The notes beneath the pieces were generated by a model that was given only the letters and a program-made list of their open reading frames with translations, had not been told where the DNA came from and did not search any database. From Aphelocoma coerulescens (taxonomy: Eukaryota; Chordata; Aves; Passeriformes; Corvidae), in the NCBI RefSeq assembly GCF_041296385.1, contig NC_091013.1, positions 7,950,001 through 8,014,000 on the forward strand: a stretch of DNA of 64,000 nucleotides, read 5' to 3'. The translations under genes and the position numbers were made by a program. This document shows positions 48,301 to 62,029 of this stretch, piece by piece; position 1 is the first letter of the stretch; every line of letters begins with the position of its first letter.

Positions 48301-50515
48301 GGGAAAGGGATATAGGGATCATGCATCAAGAGATGGCTGTTCTGGATTTCTGTTCCAGTGGCTGGAGGTTAGGGATGAGAGGCAAGGGGAAGCTAGACAT
48401 GTTTAATTGCCTGTAACTAATCAGGCATGTACACTCATCCTTCCCCTCCTTGTTCCTCTGAAAAAGTGCCCCCTCAGACTCTCTCCTGATTCCTCTGGAG
48501 CCAGCCATGAGGCAGCTCATACAGACATGGACACTGAAGTGCAGAGCACCCCTGGCCTCATGCTCAGTCCCTGCAGTCAGGCTGGATCATTAGGACTGGC
48601 ACCATCAAGATGGTCATCCTTTCTGTGCCCTCTCAGCAAAATGAACAGCAGATTTGACAAACCCTAGGAATCATTAGGAGAAGGACCTAGGTCTATTTAT
48701 CATAAAATCATGTAGTACTGCTGTGGCATAGTGCTTTACTGAGACCCTGAGGTGGGAAAAGGATGTAGGATGAAGGGATGTTTGTTCGCAGCAGGAGCTT
48801 AAAATGATGTGCAGTGAGTTCCTTCACACATAATATTGGTCTTGAGCATCTTGGCACCTGGATTTCAGTGGAAATAATTAACTTTGACAAACTAGAAATT
48901 CTAAATCAAGTTGGACAGAGGTAATTTTGGATAAAATGGGAGATGTTCTTCAGAGGGAAAATGTTGACGGCCCAATTCCCAGTCCTTGTAGTGACAGTGA
49001 GCAAAAGGCAATTAGGAAAAATTCTGGGGAAAAGCTCATGGCACCCATTCACTTATTTAGCTGCTCCTCTAAAAAACCAGTTTCTCAGTAGAAGGGTGCC
49101 TCCTCAGCATGTGCACCTTCCTCAGGAACCTGCCACCACTGCTGCTGCCTGGCAGCTCCTAGCAGGAGAGGGAAACTGCTTGGAATGAAGCGGTGGCCAA
49201 ATCTCTGTGCATCCTCTCCAGCTTTCAGCTGGCTGCTCTTCTGAGTCACTGTGCTGGGGAGGCTGAACCCCTGGGCTTAGAGCAGTGATCACGATCCCCG
49301 ATTTAGGGTGAGACTCTGGCTTAGAGAGAGACACGAAAAGCAAACACACAGTGCTGCCCTAGGGAGTCCGGTTGGTTGGCAGCATTAGCAGTGAGGTGGC
49401 TATATTAGCATTTTAATCAAATAACTAGATATCCTAGAATTATATGTTTGAATCTCTGTAGGCTAAACATAGCTTCAGAGGCAAATAATTTCCATGTAAT
49501 TTTAGGGTGGAGAATGTCCTTTGGGTAACAGCTGCCTGCTCTGCATGGGCATTAAAAATCCTGTGGCACTTTATTGAAAGCAGAGGTTTGTCTCAGAGGC
49601 CTTGCTTAAAACATCCCTCAGCGTGCTGGCTGTCTGCCCAGCTGCAGTCCTGACACCCAGGAGGGTGTGCAGCTCGGGGGGAGATACTGCAGCTCCTGTT
49701 CCCTGTATTGTTTGTGGGGTGCCATGGGAGCCGTGATATAAACATGGAACAGCTTGCCCAGGTCACAGCAGGAATGACCTTACTGGCACAGGTCTGAGCA
49801 TATTTGCTTATGTGGTACAGTGGGTGCCCAAGCCCTGGGAAGAGTGAGATCTTTGAGGACAGGAAAACAGATTGCCCAGTCACAGGCTGGCCCCAATCCT
49901 GCGCCGTCAGCAGTATCCAGTGGCTGGTTCTGTTGACCTGGGGCAGGCCACTGGTCCCTGCAGTGGACAGGCATCCACAGGCCCAGGTCCAGAGTGAAAG
50001 ATTTTCAGGAGAGCTCCCAGGCTGTGCTAGAACTGACCACACAGATTCCTTCCCCCCCCGTTTTTTCATAGTGTCAGAGATTAAAAAAAAGTTCTAATGA
50101 TAAACCATCTGGAATAGGTTTCTTTTCAAAAGAAAAGAATGAAATAGATGTGAGTTGGCAGGAGCTTTCAGAGAGATTTCCCCCACCCCCCTCTGTTTAT
50201 ATATTATGCAGAGAACTCTACAGGAAAATGGGATAGATGAAGTTGAGCATTTCATGACAAGTTGTCACATTCTGTGCATAAATTTCTCTAAAGTGTTAGG
50301 CACCAGTGGTGGGAGGAAATATTAGGTCACTCAGTGCTAATCCTGGAAAGTTTAGGGGACTTTGCATGTCCTTTGAGAGTGTCCCTTTTATGGAACAAAC
50401 ATCACCTGTTTGGAATTATTCCTTCATGTTGCATATAATCCATCCATTTATTTGATAGAAGTACCCATAAAACCCCAGAAATGACCCAACATCACTCCCA
50501 ATACTAATAATCAGT

Positions 50516-50530
50516 CCTGTCCTGTCCTGT
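50516..50530 (+). repeat. (CCTGT)3 pentanucleotide
   Basis: Three perfect copies of CCTGT preceded by a partial copy. It is a minor simple repeat. Confidence 0.85.
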
Positions 50531-51274
50531 CATTTTTTATATCTTCCTGCTTTCTACTGCATGAAGTAATGAAGAACTAAAAGTTATACTCAGTCTGTTT
50601 TCTTCTGAAAAGCACATTACAAATACTAACCTTAATTCCTCTTCTGCCTGTTTTCAGAAGGTTAAACACAATTTTTTTTTTGGAGGATTTAAGTACCCGT
50701 GGTGCATTTGAAGGGTTTTGAGTGACAGATGTTAAGAACCTCTGAACATCTGAGTCCTATTAACTACTCCCCACGTTCATGTGAGGGACATACCAGAACC
50801 AGCATCAGGATATGGATGGTCCCAGCTCCAAACCCTGGTCTAATCACCCCTTTCTCTTTCAGATGCTTTTCTTAGATGATGGCAGAATGGCATCACATTT
50901 CTGATGACTCAGCATCTGCAGGAGAGGCTTGCTTTAGGTCACAGCTTTTCTGCAGTTATAAGCTCCTGTATTACTCCAGCATTACTCCTGCATGGCATCA
51001 TCGTCTTTGATCCCTGGGAAGAGGGTAATACAGGATCAAGTTCTGCTATAGGGGGTTAGTGGGAAAAAAATTGATTTTTTTCCTCTTAGCAGTGTTAGGA
51101 CACAATTTCAGCCTCTAATTTCTCATACCCCCTTCCCTCACCCCTCTATTTCATGAAAACCTTTCATGAAAGCAATAGTCTTTCTGAAGGTGTGTTTGGA
51201 GTGTTATTGCTTAAGCCCGCAGGGAGAGCACATCCCTCACATAAATTGTGCTTGATGGTGAATCTGGACAGTGT

Positions 51275-51920
51275 TTATACTGTGGCACAGGCACTGTCTA
51301 GGTGCAGGTGTGAATTGCTAAGGTCTCCAAACCTGCACTTTGCCCAGACATTTTTAGTGGTACCCTCAGAAAACAGTAAGTACGGATAAAACTTGGAGCA
51401 CTGCTCTGTAGAGCCCAGGATGTATTTCCATCCGACTCTGTAAAACCCCTGCCAGGTAGAACCGCCCTGATTAAACCTCACTGTTGTAAGTGCCCCCTCC
51501 ACAGCCTGCCCAGCTGTGGACAAGTTCCTGGAGTAGGGGACTGCCAGGAGCATGTACAACATGGTGCACTGAGCCTTTCCTTGGTGAGAACAAGTGCTCC
51601 AATCACCCCAGAACCAAAGCCAAATCCCCTTGGTCAACTGGTTGGCTCCCATTCTGGCCTCAATCATCGTATTAAACCTCTGCCCGGTTCCCTGACCTGC
51701 TGTATTGCCTAGGTGAGGAGGAAAGGAGAAACTTTGTTTTCATTCCCTTGAGAGTAATTAGAGATTGGTGTGGGGGGAAGGGCTCATCCAGACAGTAACA
51801 GGGGTTATTGTGTTTCATAACTGCATCTAACCAAGGATGGGCTGTGTGGAATTCGGAGTCAACAAGAGTCTCTGGTATCAGGGTCAAGTCAGTACACCCT
51901 CTGTAGCCAAAGTAATGCAC
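51275..51920 (-). pseudogene. Unidentified possible coding relic: two adjacent open frames one base out of phase
   Basis: On the minus strand an 82-codon frame (51672-51920) is followed almost directly by a 130-codon frame (51275-51667) in a different phase. The second frame also stays open for more than 20 codons upstream of its ATG, overlapping the end of the first. Together they could be one older reading frame with a single frameshift near 51670-51740. The composition looks protein-like (many Trp, Cys and aromatic residues, e.g. GIWLWFWGDW). I do not recognise the family. A retroviral or cellular origin is possible, and chance is also possible because frames of this length occur elsewhere in the window. 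Confidence 0.2.
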
Positions 51921-54900
51921 CTCAGAACGATACCTGTGTGGGAGGGAGGACTGGGTGGCCCCTCAGATTTCACCTGAGAAGCCTGGTGAGGTATTGCTCA
52001 CCAGCATACACAGCAGTCCTTTCCAAATCTGAACCCTTGGCGCTACATCTTCTCTTCGCATATGGCTTATCAAGAATGCAAGTGGTTAAGATTTCCTCCT
52101 CCTTTTAAAAGATCACGTTTAATTTTTCTTTTTTGCTCTAATGATTTAGATGAAATATTTAAGCTCACTGCTGCAAATCCCCCTGGGGCACCTGCCAGAA
52201 GGTTGTGAAATCTGGGTGAGGGATGGTGGAGGGGTGTATGCTGTTAATTACTGGAGGTTGGCAACCCCCTAACACTTCAGCTCACGCTCTTGTCGACGGC
52301 TCTGAGGTCTGGCTTTTCAGGAGCCGATTCATGCAGGCATTTGGAAATAACTGGACGCTGGCAGCAACTCCCACTCTGACAGAAGGGACCATGACAGCCA
52401 GCAACCAGTTTAATAGGTTGCTGCAGCCAGCGAAGTCCTCCGGTGAGGAGCAGTGAGGTGAAGAAAAACAAAGCTCATTCCAGCCGCTGCCACAGCAGAC
52501 GAGAACTGAGAGCAAAGAATCATTTTATTGCATACGGAGGGGGGGAATGAGGAAAAGAAAAGAGAACGAGATGGCATTTTTTTTAAAGATAAGGGTTTAA
52601 TGGTTTCTTTCCTTTTCCCCCTTCCCATTAAATGGGATAAAAATACACAGAAAGAGAATTCCACAGATTTTTATTCTTATTGTAAGAAAAGACGGCGCAG
52701 CTGAAGCTTCTTCCTCACATTAAGTTTTCAGAAGGGAAGTCGGTTCCCCTTTCTCTGGCTCCTCAGAGCAGCATTTTTCTGGCTCCAGCAACCTAATAGG
52801 TTGATTGCTGAGCCTCTTCTGTTTCAATTACTTTTGATTGATTCTCAGGTCTATGTCAGCCAGTCGGTGCAGCCACCATCCCAGGAACAAATCTGCAGCA
52901 GCTGAAGATGAAAATAGCTTCCATGACCACTTAAAAGGGGAGTTCAAGCATCTTTTCTAAGCTTGAGGTTACTGTAGCCTTCCCTCAAAATCATCTCTCT
53001 GGCCATCTCTCTGCTCATGATGAGGATCCTGTTCCTGATGGTTTGCTGAGCTGTGCTTAGCCTCAGCTAGGAAGGAGGGTGAAAGGAGCTTTAACATCAT
53101 TAGGCTGCTCAACTTGCAGTTGCTGCAGGGCACTGATGTTACCCCCCAGGAGAGGGACTCAGGCAGAAGTCCCTCTAGGTTTAGGGAGTGGAAGGGACAG
53201 GGAGATGTGGGACACAGAGCCTGTAAGATGAGTCCTGGGGGCTTGTTTTCTTGTTTGGGTATTTACTGTAGGAGCAATGAAATAGGGAAGGGAGAAAAAG
53301 AGATTTGGGAAAAGGAGTGGAGGTGATGCTGACTGGTTCCACATAGAAACATCCAGCCTTTGCATTTGCTTTGTATACTTCTGACTCTTTTCTCAGTAGC
53401 AGCAGCCCCAAGACTTCAGACTGGCAAAAGAGTATTTAGGACAGATCAGAGCTAGTCTGGATTCCTGCATAAGTCAGAACAGACAGAGCACGAAAGCAGT
53501 CTGGAGAATTGGGGTTATTTGTGTCAACAGTAGGATTATATTTCTGTATTTTTAATTTCCTACTGTTGCTATCCAACTCAACTCAGCATGGGAACACAGC
53601 GTAATTCAGGCTAGGCAGGACCCTGAGAGACTCAGAGCAGGGTCATCCTTAGACCAGACCAGGCTGAAGCGTCCCAGGATGGAGCCTGCACAGCCTCCTG
53701 GGCTGCCTGCTCCACTGCTAGACTGTCCTCATGGCAATTTTTTTCCCCTTGCATCTAATCTATCTCTCTTGTTTCAATTTATGCCTGGTGTCTCTAGTTT
53801 TCCTGCCACACAGACCAGTGAAGTTCCCAGCTCCCTTTTCTTGATGACTTTCTGTAGGTATGGGGGCCCCACCTTTGCCTTTAGTTGTCAGGGAAATCCC
53901 TGAACCTCCCCAGTCTCTGGAAAATGTTAGAGAGTGACGGTGCAAGGACATGGGCCAACTCTCGTGGCACTCTTGGATGCAACTGTTGAGTCTCATGGAC
54001 TTGAAGAGACCAAGATCTCTCAGGCAATCCTTGAGTCAACACCACTCTTTTTGCCAGTAGTTTTCCTCTGTGCCCAGGGCCCTGAAAGACATCATTGATG
54101 AAGAGTGAGATAGAGAAGGCACTGGGTACCTCAGCCTTCATTAAATCACTTTCCCTGTTCAGCAGTGGGCCTACATTTCTCTGTTTTGCCTTTTTTCCTA
54201 CTGTAGTGGCAGAAGCTCTTCTTGTCATCCTTGATGTTCCCTCCAAGTGACAACTCTAGATGAGTTTTGGATCACAGGTAGCTGTGGGGAACCCTCATCA
54301 CATTCCAAGCGCTGGGCTTCTAGTCCCAGCCTGAGGTGGGCAGATGCAGTAGGGTGCTGCTTCAAGTGACCCCTGGGCAGAATTTGTTCCCTTGTCTAAA
54401 GCATCAGATGTGCAGCTGTGAAAGCTGTCCTGCAGGAAAACCTGGTGCACCCAGAGCTTGGAGCAGCTCTGCCAGGGACCTGCCTGTCTCCTGCTTGTGG
54501 GTTGTCCTCAGAAGCCAGGCAGGAGAGGCATGTTCCTGTGCCTCCTGGTGGAGTGGACAGGTTCTGTCTGGGAGGGATGGGTTCTCTTACAGTTAATGTG
54601 TCTTCTAGAGATGCCCCCTCATCTCTGCTGGGAGGATCTGGTGCAAGGCAGCAGAGGGGCATTTGGGCTGTGGGCTGACAGATCTCATTGGGGCCTCTTT
54701 CCTCCCACTCTGATGAAAGGCAGCTGTGGTGCCATAAGGTGACCCAGCCCCACACTCCTGCCCATGCCCCATGAGCACTGTGATCCTGGGGACACTGGTG
54801 TCCCACTGCAGGTGAACAGCCAGAGACAGGGCACTCCTTCCCCTCCCGTCCCTCCACTGTGCAGGGGTGGCAGGGAGGGAAACAGACTGCAAGGGGCAGG

Positions 54901-55131
54901 TTAATACGAATGGACATGCTGTGAGAAATGGATACTAAATTATCCCCAGGTCCAATAAACCTCTCAACCCACGTTCTCAGAAAAGCCTCGGTGAGTAGAG
55001 AGGCCTCACGAGTTGCTCAGCATCTCAATAAAATCTGTCTCTGCCCTGTCAGATTGAAATGGGAAACAAATGGCAGAATTTGGGGCCCTCCCCTGAGGAG
55101 GCCCCGCTCCTGCACAAGCGGCTCTGCCTGT

Positions 55132-55179
55132 GACACCAGCTCCCTGGGACACCAGCTCCCTGGGACACCAGATCTCTGC
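55132..55179 (+). repeat. 16-bp unit, three tandem copies
   Basis: GACACCAGCTCCCTGG at 55132 and 55148, then a diverged GACACCAGATCTCTGC at 55164. It is a small minisatellite whose unit length is not a multiple of three. Confidence 0.9.
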
Positions 55180-56699
55180 CTGCAGCTTGAGGCAGCCACA
55201 TCGCAGGCAGCTGCCTGCAGCAGGACCATGAGCTGGGGAGAGCTCCCCTCCTTCCTCCTTGGCTTCCAGGTGTTGTCACGGAGAGGGATTTCATCCACAC
55301 TGCGGGATTGCTTTGAGGTGCAGGAGCCCCCAGCAGCCAACCCCAGCCAAGTGGCTGCAGCAGGGGGGAGTGGATGGAGGGTCAGCCCCTGCCCCACACA
55401 AGCCCTGCCACGCACCCCAGCTTGCTCAGTTGTGTGGAAGGAGCTGCCTGGGGTGGGAGCACCTTCCAGGGCTGTGTTTGCCCTTGCAGGGGGCTGCAGA
55501 TGATGCCCTGCCTGGAGAAAGGGCTTGATCCTGCTCTGCCAACACCAGTTTGTTCTGCTGTCTCTGATGGGGGCTGCTGCACCTCTGCACACGGGTGTAG
55601 GATGATTCATGAGCATGCAGGTGTGTTGTATCTGCACTCAGGCCGTGCTAATCCTGTTTAGTCATTTTTCAGAGGATTTCATTTAGATACTGGGCTGGGG
55701 CTCTGCATGCCCTTGACGATACTGAGCAACACCACTGCTCATATTTAAACTCTCTGACATAGCTAGTGATGGTGAAATTAAAAGAGACAATGACATAAAG
55801 CTCTCACCCAGCAGCAGTTTTCCTCCTGCCAATCACTACTCTTGCATTTTCCCTCCCTTGCTGAAAGCCAGGGATAAGGGGCAGATTTTGCAGCTTACCT
55901 GGCAGACCAGCAGGTCTGAGCTCTTCTGGACTGACCTGCATGCCCAGCTAGTTCAAGCTAAACCTGCAGAGCACAGAGGAGGACTGGGCACCACCTGCAG
56001 TGAAAACCCAGAGCAAACCCCTCGCAGAATGTAAAGCAGGTGGTTTGTGCCAGCAAAGACTTTGGGCTCTGCTGCTGTGAGCAGCTCACTCGTGCTCACC
56101 CAGTCTGTAGCAGAGCCAGAAATAGCCTGGGCTGCTGGGGCACAGCAACCAGCTCTCGCCTTCAGTCCAGCTCTGACTGTACACACCAGTTTGCTGTTGT
56201 GGCCCCTCTTGCTGGCTGGTAGAAGGAGAGGATTGCTCCCTGAAATGGCAGTGAAGGTACAGATGTGCCATGGTTGATTCTGTGGGTTTTGATACCGAGC
56301 AAGTAAGTCACAACTGGTTTGCCACACTTCTTTTTTTTTCCTTTTCTTTCTTCCTACTGTTATCAGAGCTGAAAATATGACTTCGATTAACACTGCAGCA
56401 CTGGGAAGAAAAGGCTTGTCCTGCGGTTCTGGATTAAAAATAAAAACAAGAGAGAAACATTTTTTTTATGCCCCTTGTGAGTAGATGGAAGCTTTAATTT
56501 CATCTCAGGTTTCTACCATCATACCACTCAACAGCAAGTGGTGTACTCATGAGGATCTAGATTAGGAAGGGCATGAATAGTGTCTACTTTTCATTGGTTT
56601 TACTGAGCAGCAGGTACCTAAAAACCTTTACTATCTGGTCTAGGATTTCTGTGACTTTACCCTCAGAAACGACTTCTTTCTGTTAGATATGTAATTTCC

Positions 56700-56960
56700 T
56701 TTACTGTTTTTAAAGACTATAGAAAAAGGCCTTTGTGAAACGTAGCAAGTAACAGTAACTGGCCATAATGTCTAAGTAATTATTAGCTACCCACAGAATA
56801 AACGAAAGATTAAAAGGTAGTAATCTTCCTTCCTCTTCGTTGCTTGCTATTAATGGCTTCCTCGTCTACATATTAAATGGTTATCAAGGCAGTGCTCCAT
56901 TGCAGAAAATCTGTACCATTAAAATTTGAATTTACTGAGAGCAGAGAATAGGTCCACTTG
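56700..56960. promoter_or_regulatory. Candidate conserved non-coding element
   Basis: An AT-rich block with AAGTAATTATTAGC, GCTATTAATGGC, ACATATTAAATGG and AAAATTTGAATTTAC, without simple-repeat structure. The call rests on homeobox-core density only. Confidence 0.3.
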
Positions 56961-57364
56961 AAAAGAGAAGAAAAAATGATAAGGAGTTTTGGTTTACAGG
57001 GACTTTGCTCCAGTCTAAATCCAAACATTGCTTTTCACATACTGGTGGTCATTAGTGTCACTTGAAACTGGGAGCAGACAAAGCCTCTGCAGCAGCCAGG
57101 GGCAGTGCTTGGCAGTCCATGGACCTGTAAGGTAGCCCCCCATGGCTACTAAATTTCCAGAAGGGGTTACTTCTGCTTTAGAAGATATACAGGGCCAACA
57201 AGCCAAGGAAGTTAAAAACCAGGACACTAGGAACAAAAGGAAGTACTTAGCATCCATCAGACATGGGAAATACTGAATGCAAGATGAGGAGCCATGGCTA
57301 GGCTAGTCATTGCCATGTAATGAGGAGGGAGAAAAAAATCAAGTCTTTCCAGCTCCATGCCTCA

Positions 57365-57615
57365 TAAAATCCCACTGAAATCAATCTATATTTTTGCCAG
57401 TCATGAGTTATTCAGCAAACCTGAGGTCAGACCAGTGGAGTCTCCATCACACATCATCGTCTGTTCTCTTTATCCCTGTACTGCAGACAGGAAATCAAGA
57501 GACAGAGCTTGATCACTGCAATATAGGCAAACATTTGGGGCCAGGCTGCAAGGTGATTAAGTGTGCATTAAGGCCCACTCCTGTTTAGCAAAGCCCTTAT
57601 GTACATGCTTTGAGT
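57365..57615. mobile_element. Old amniote interspersed repeat relics (two fragments)
   Basis: At 57365-57400 AATCCCACTGAAATCAATC followed by TTTTTGCCAGTCATGAG resembles the 'cccattgaagtcaatggaagttttgccattga' element. At 57570-57615 TGTTTAGCAAAGCCCTTATG followed by TACATGCTTTGAGTGCC resembles 'cagcaaagcacttaagcacatgcttta'. Both motifs are common in old sauropsid repeats. The family is not assigned. Confidence 0.4.
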
Positions 57616-60600
57616 GCCACTGGAGCTAGAGACACACAAAGAGACACTTAAATTCCTTCCTGGATCACTGCTAACTACAGTATAAACATGTAAGAATAAA
57701 TTTAAAGGCTCTCTGGGTTGAACACAGCTCTTACTACATAGATGGGGCTGGAAGAATTGGGAGTTGCAAGTTGCCATTGCAAGTTGAGGTGCATGGCAGG
57801 TGCTGGAGGTGAGCAGTCATCATGGAAATGGGCCTTTCTGGGGCAGCAGGAGAGCAAAAATGAGCCAAGAGAGGTAAGAAGGGTCTGCAGAATTACAAGT
57901 GCATTTTACGTGTGTTTGAGGTTGAATATGGGAGTGATCCTGGGAAATGAAAAAGTAGAAGCCAAAACAGTGGCCTCTTTTCTCCCATGATGTATCCTTT
58001 TTCTTGTCTGATACAGCCTCCTAATTTTGATAAAGGTGAGGGAGGACAGGGATCCGATGCAGGGATTTGAGCTTGTGAGGTGGCAGTACAGTCAGTAAAT
58101 CAACAGCAGATATATCAGGGATATATCACCTCTTGCATGTTAAAGCACACATGCCCTTTCGTCCAGTTAATATTCTTGGTACAAATGGGAATGATTTCTT
58201 GAACTGCTAGATGGGGAGGAGGACCAGGTCCCTGCCCTGAAGAGTTTGCAGATGAAATGTGACGAGTACGGTGCTGCAGGCAGAGAGGGAACACAACATG
58301 AACTGAGGCACAGTTGTTATTCCTGGCACACTCTGAAGCCTCCTTCCCAGTCTGTTGCCTGCCTTTGATGTGAATCATTCCTCCTTTACTGAAAAGCTCT
58401 TTTCCTGAGGTGGTCCAGAGCCTTTCGTGCTCCTGGTTTTCGTCCTACCTCTCTAAGTGTCCTTGCATTGTCTTCTTTCCATGCTTTCCCTACTATCAGA
58501 CTTCCTTAGGACGTTGCCTTAGTCCCTCTCCTCACTCCTCACTTTGTCCCCAGGATATCTCTGTCCTGTTGCCCACTTCAGTGACTGTTTTTGTGCTGAA
58601 CTCACAGATCTATTTCCTCAGCATTACACAGACCATTCTACAACAGCTCCCGCAGCACCTTCTCCTTTATGTCTCTTCTCCCCCTTCCCCCAAGAATTGT
58701 CTCTTTCCAGGCTGGCCCTCAGTCCTCTCCTTTCTTGCATGTTGCCATGGAAGTTGTGACAGCCCTCCTACATGTCCCAGAGGGTGACTGGCTCACAGGA
58801 ATGTGTCTTCTCTGTCCCCTTCATCCCACACAGAGACATGGGCAGCATTAGGAGCAGCCACCATGCTCAAGGTCATGGGGCTTTGTGGTCCTACACGCCC
58901 TGGGGAAATCCACCCCCTTGGAGAGCCTGCCTTTGTTCCTGCTGGTTTGTCCTGGCTACTTTGTCTGCCCAGCAGAACACTCACAAACCCTGCTTTTCAG
59001 CTAAATTTCATGCCCTTCTGAAAGAAAGGCCTCTATTTAATCATTCCATCAGTGTCTAAAACCCCTAATTCCTTCAACATAGTGACAAACAGTTCTGATT
59101 ATTTGTAGAAAAGCTTGAAAAGCGTTGAGCATATTTTGTTACCCACAAAAGGTGCCAGACTGGCAGCCATGGAGACTTGTCCTCTATTTATCTCTAGAGC
59201 TGGACAGCACAAGCAGTACACATTCCTCCAGAACGTCTCTCCGCTCACATTTTGAAAGGAACATGGTGGTCCATCACCATGAGAGGATGGGACTTTCTGT
59301 TCAACCCTCTGAGTGTTTGTTCAGTGCCTGGAACAGCAAGAGTCAGGTTGCTCATGGGAGCAGCTGGGGAAGCCCCAGAGGGACTCCCCACAAAAACAAC
59401 TGTGGGTGATTCGGTGGGTGTGAAGCTGCCTCTGCTCCTGTCTTTTCAGGCAAGCCAGGTCTCATCCAAAGTCAATTATGATCTTTGCAAGTGCTGCTTG
59501 AGGGGCTATGAATTGTCATCTGGGGATGTATGGAGGGAGCAGGCCCAATGCTTCCTCATTAAAGCAATAAATGCAGTAGATTTGCTGGAAAAAACCCTGG
59601 AGCTTCTCTTTTGCCACCAGAAGAAGGATTAGAAGATTAATTCTGAGAACACTTCACTGCAAAGCTTAGCTTTTACTGTTGTAAACCTGCAGAAAGGCAA
59701 GATCCTACAGATGTTATCTGCAGGAGAAGCAGCAGAGGTTATGGGCAGCCTCACCAGCTCCTGGTGGCAATGCTTTCTCAGAGGCCAAGTGCTGCAGCAG
59801 GGCCTGGAGCCTTCCTGCAGTGGCACTGTCCTGCCCATGCAGAAGTTCAGTGTTCATCCCTGCTTTGCAGCAAGTGCTGGGAAATTATTCATCAGAGAGG
59901 TAAATAGCTTACAGGATCTCTGGTCTTCATGTTCCCCCTTCTCCTGCCGCACTTTGCAGCACCACACACCAAACACAGATGTGCAGTGACATTTTTAAAT
60001 TATGCACTGATTTGTTAGGGTTATGCAAAAAGAATATTAAGCACTCATTGCTATGATTCAGGCTGAGCCTTATATTTTCTTTATGTGCAGTGCTGTTAAA
60101 AATAAAAAGAAGCAAAACTTTTGAGCACAGCCAGTCTGGATAGAGTTGTTTTTTCTTCCTAAAATGAAGCATGGATTGGTTAGAGGACTTTTTTCTTTGT
60201 CAATAATTAAACAGCCCTGCACTTGTTGAGGCAGCCCTGAATGCAGGTACCAGGATCAGCCAGCCTTGACCACAAGAGGCTAAAACTTTCTACCCTGTCT
60301 ACAGTATGGACTTTTTTGCAAAAAAAAAGTCCTTTCAATATTAACCCTGACAACTTCACTGGCATCAGCACACCTTCACAGCAGATGGGGTATCAAGGAG
60401 CCATGTGCATTGAAAGAGATGTCTGGGTTGTGCCTGCTCTGAGCTGAGTTTCATGTGGAGGTTCTTCCTAGAAACCAACCAGGCACAGCTGGTTTCTGCT
60501 CAGCCTTTCAGTGTTGAGGTAGAATTCAGCTGCTGCTAGCGGTGCTGGGGCTGCATTGCAAAACACCTTCAGTGCAAACAAAGGGGAGGGATTTCTGTCA

Positions 60601-62029
60601 GCAAGTCAGATTTATATTTCCCTCAGAGTGCATTTTTTAAGCACGGTAATGAAAGATCAAACATTATCGCACTTTTTGCAAGTTCATCATATCCTTGAGG
60701 ACGCCACTGTGAACTCAGTTGAAGATGGCCATGTGAGAGTGTTGGTACAGAAACAGGAGAATATTTGACCTCTGGTTAAGGCCCTTGCTTCAAGGAATAA
60801 TAATAAAAAAAGTGAGGTCTTCATTTTTGGTCCAGAGCAGTCAGGACAGAGTTTCAGCAGAAGGAACCCTGTGCTGCCCTCTGCAAAGGACATGATTTAT
60901 TTGTTGCAGAAAGCTGATGGGCTACAGGCCATCAGTGTGTACAAGGCAGGGGAGCAGGATGTTCCTGCCCATGTGAAGGGTCAGTCCTGCAGGGCTGAGC
61001 GGCAGAGGAAGGGGGAGCTTTCTGTTTGCCTTCAGGCAAAGCTTTCCTTCTCCTGCACCACCATTCTTGTTCATCTGTTCTTTTGCCCATCATCATCTGG
61101 CAGCATAAAGCACTCTTGTTGTGGGAAGGACTGTGCCCCAGTCAGGGGGAAGGAGGAGTGGGTGAAGGAGACCTGAGACAGAGATGTGCGCTGTCTCCCT
61201 TGCCCATGGATAGCAAAAGAGGAGGAGGGTTAATTTACCAGAGGGAAGCTACTGTGTAAGGACAGGTCCCTGAAAGGCGGCAGGTGTAGGAAGGTGCTGA
61301 GCTGGGGCTGCACTGGTGTCAATGTTGGAGGGCTGGGATCAGGAAGAGAGCCCTGCTTACCCCTCAGACACTGAGCCGATACTCAGAGTCAGAAGAAAGC
61401 TCTGATGGCCTGAAGGCTGCTTCCCCCATTGTAAATGCTCTGGAAAATGTGGGGACAGAGGATTTCCTGTGGCTCACTTTTCTTCTTCTCAAGGCCCGTG
61501 GTTCTGCAGATGGCTTCATAAAATCCCCCAACAACCAGTTTCTTCTTCTGCTGCTCTTCAACATATTGCATCTCTTTGTCATACTGGTTTGTGGTTATCT
61601 GACCATGGTTCCATGTCTAATAGTCCCTAAGCAAGACCCACAGGGCTGAGGAGGCTGATCCTACCTGCTGGGAGCAGATGGGCAGGCTGTAATGTCCAGG
61701 CACAGCTCCATGTCCTCCCTAGAATGATGAGGAGTCAGGGCTGCTGCCAGCAGAGACAGGTGAAAAACAGACCTTTCCCCTCCCTCCTTTCCTGCTTTCT
61801 ATTTCTCCTCTTTATTTATGTTAATGTGTTCTGCACCGGAGTCATAATTAAATACATATTCATATAGAAATGTACAAAGCTTCTGCCTGTACCGTGAAGC
61901 TCTCTGGAGCTTAACTGCTTGAGACTTGTCACAGGAAAATATTTCTCCCCATGAAAACAGGCTTCCTACAGCTGGGCTATATTATTGCCTTTTAATATTG
62001 CTGGCTCTCCCTACCCTGGGAAGGATTTT
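57616..62029. other. Intergenic, no gene seen
   Basis: No supported gene. C/T-rich sequence lies at about 58410-58740. Small open frames of up to 126 codons have no recognisable domain. AT-rich sequence is at 61800-61880. Confidence 0.6.

Larger units (their letters stand above)
43291..51274. other. Intergenic, no gene seen
   Basis: No supported gene. A small CpG-enriched patch is at 44440-44540 after a TATATAT motif. An AT-rich homeobox-motif patch at 45300-45360 is listed separately. A T-run is at about 45125-45138. CCTGT pentamers lie at 50516-50530. Open frames do not resemble any family. Confidence 0.6.
51921..57364. other. Intergenic, no gene seen
   Basis: No supported gene. Overlapping frames of 191 and 206 codons on opposite strands at 54928-55637 lie in G/C-rich DNA around a 16-bp tandem repeat and mirror each other, so neither is convincing. 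AT-rich blocks near 52080-52170 and 56700-56960 have enhancer-like composition. Confidence 0.6.

Noticed and set aside
54928..55637. Frames of 191 (+) and 206 (-) codons overlapping each other
   Set aside because: They lie in G/C-rich DNA where stops are rare, cross a 16-bp tandem repeat whose unit is not a multiple of three, and mirror each other on opposite strands. No recognisable motif.
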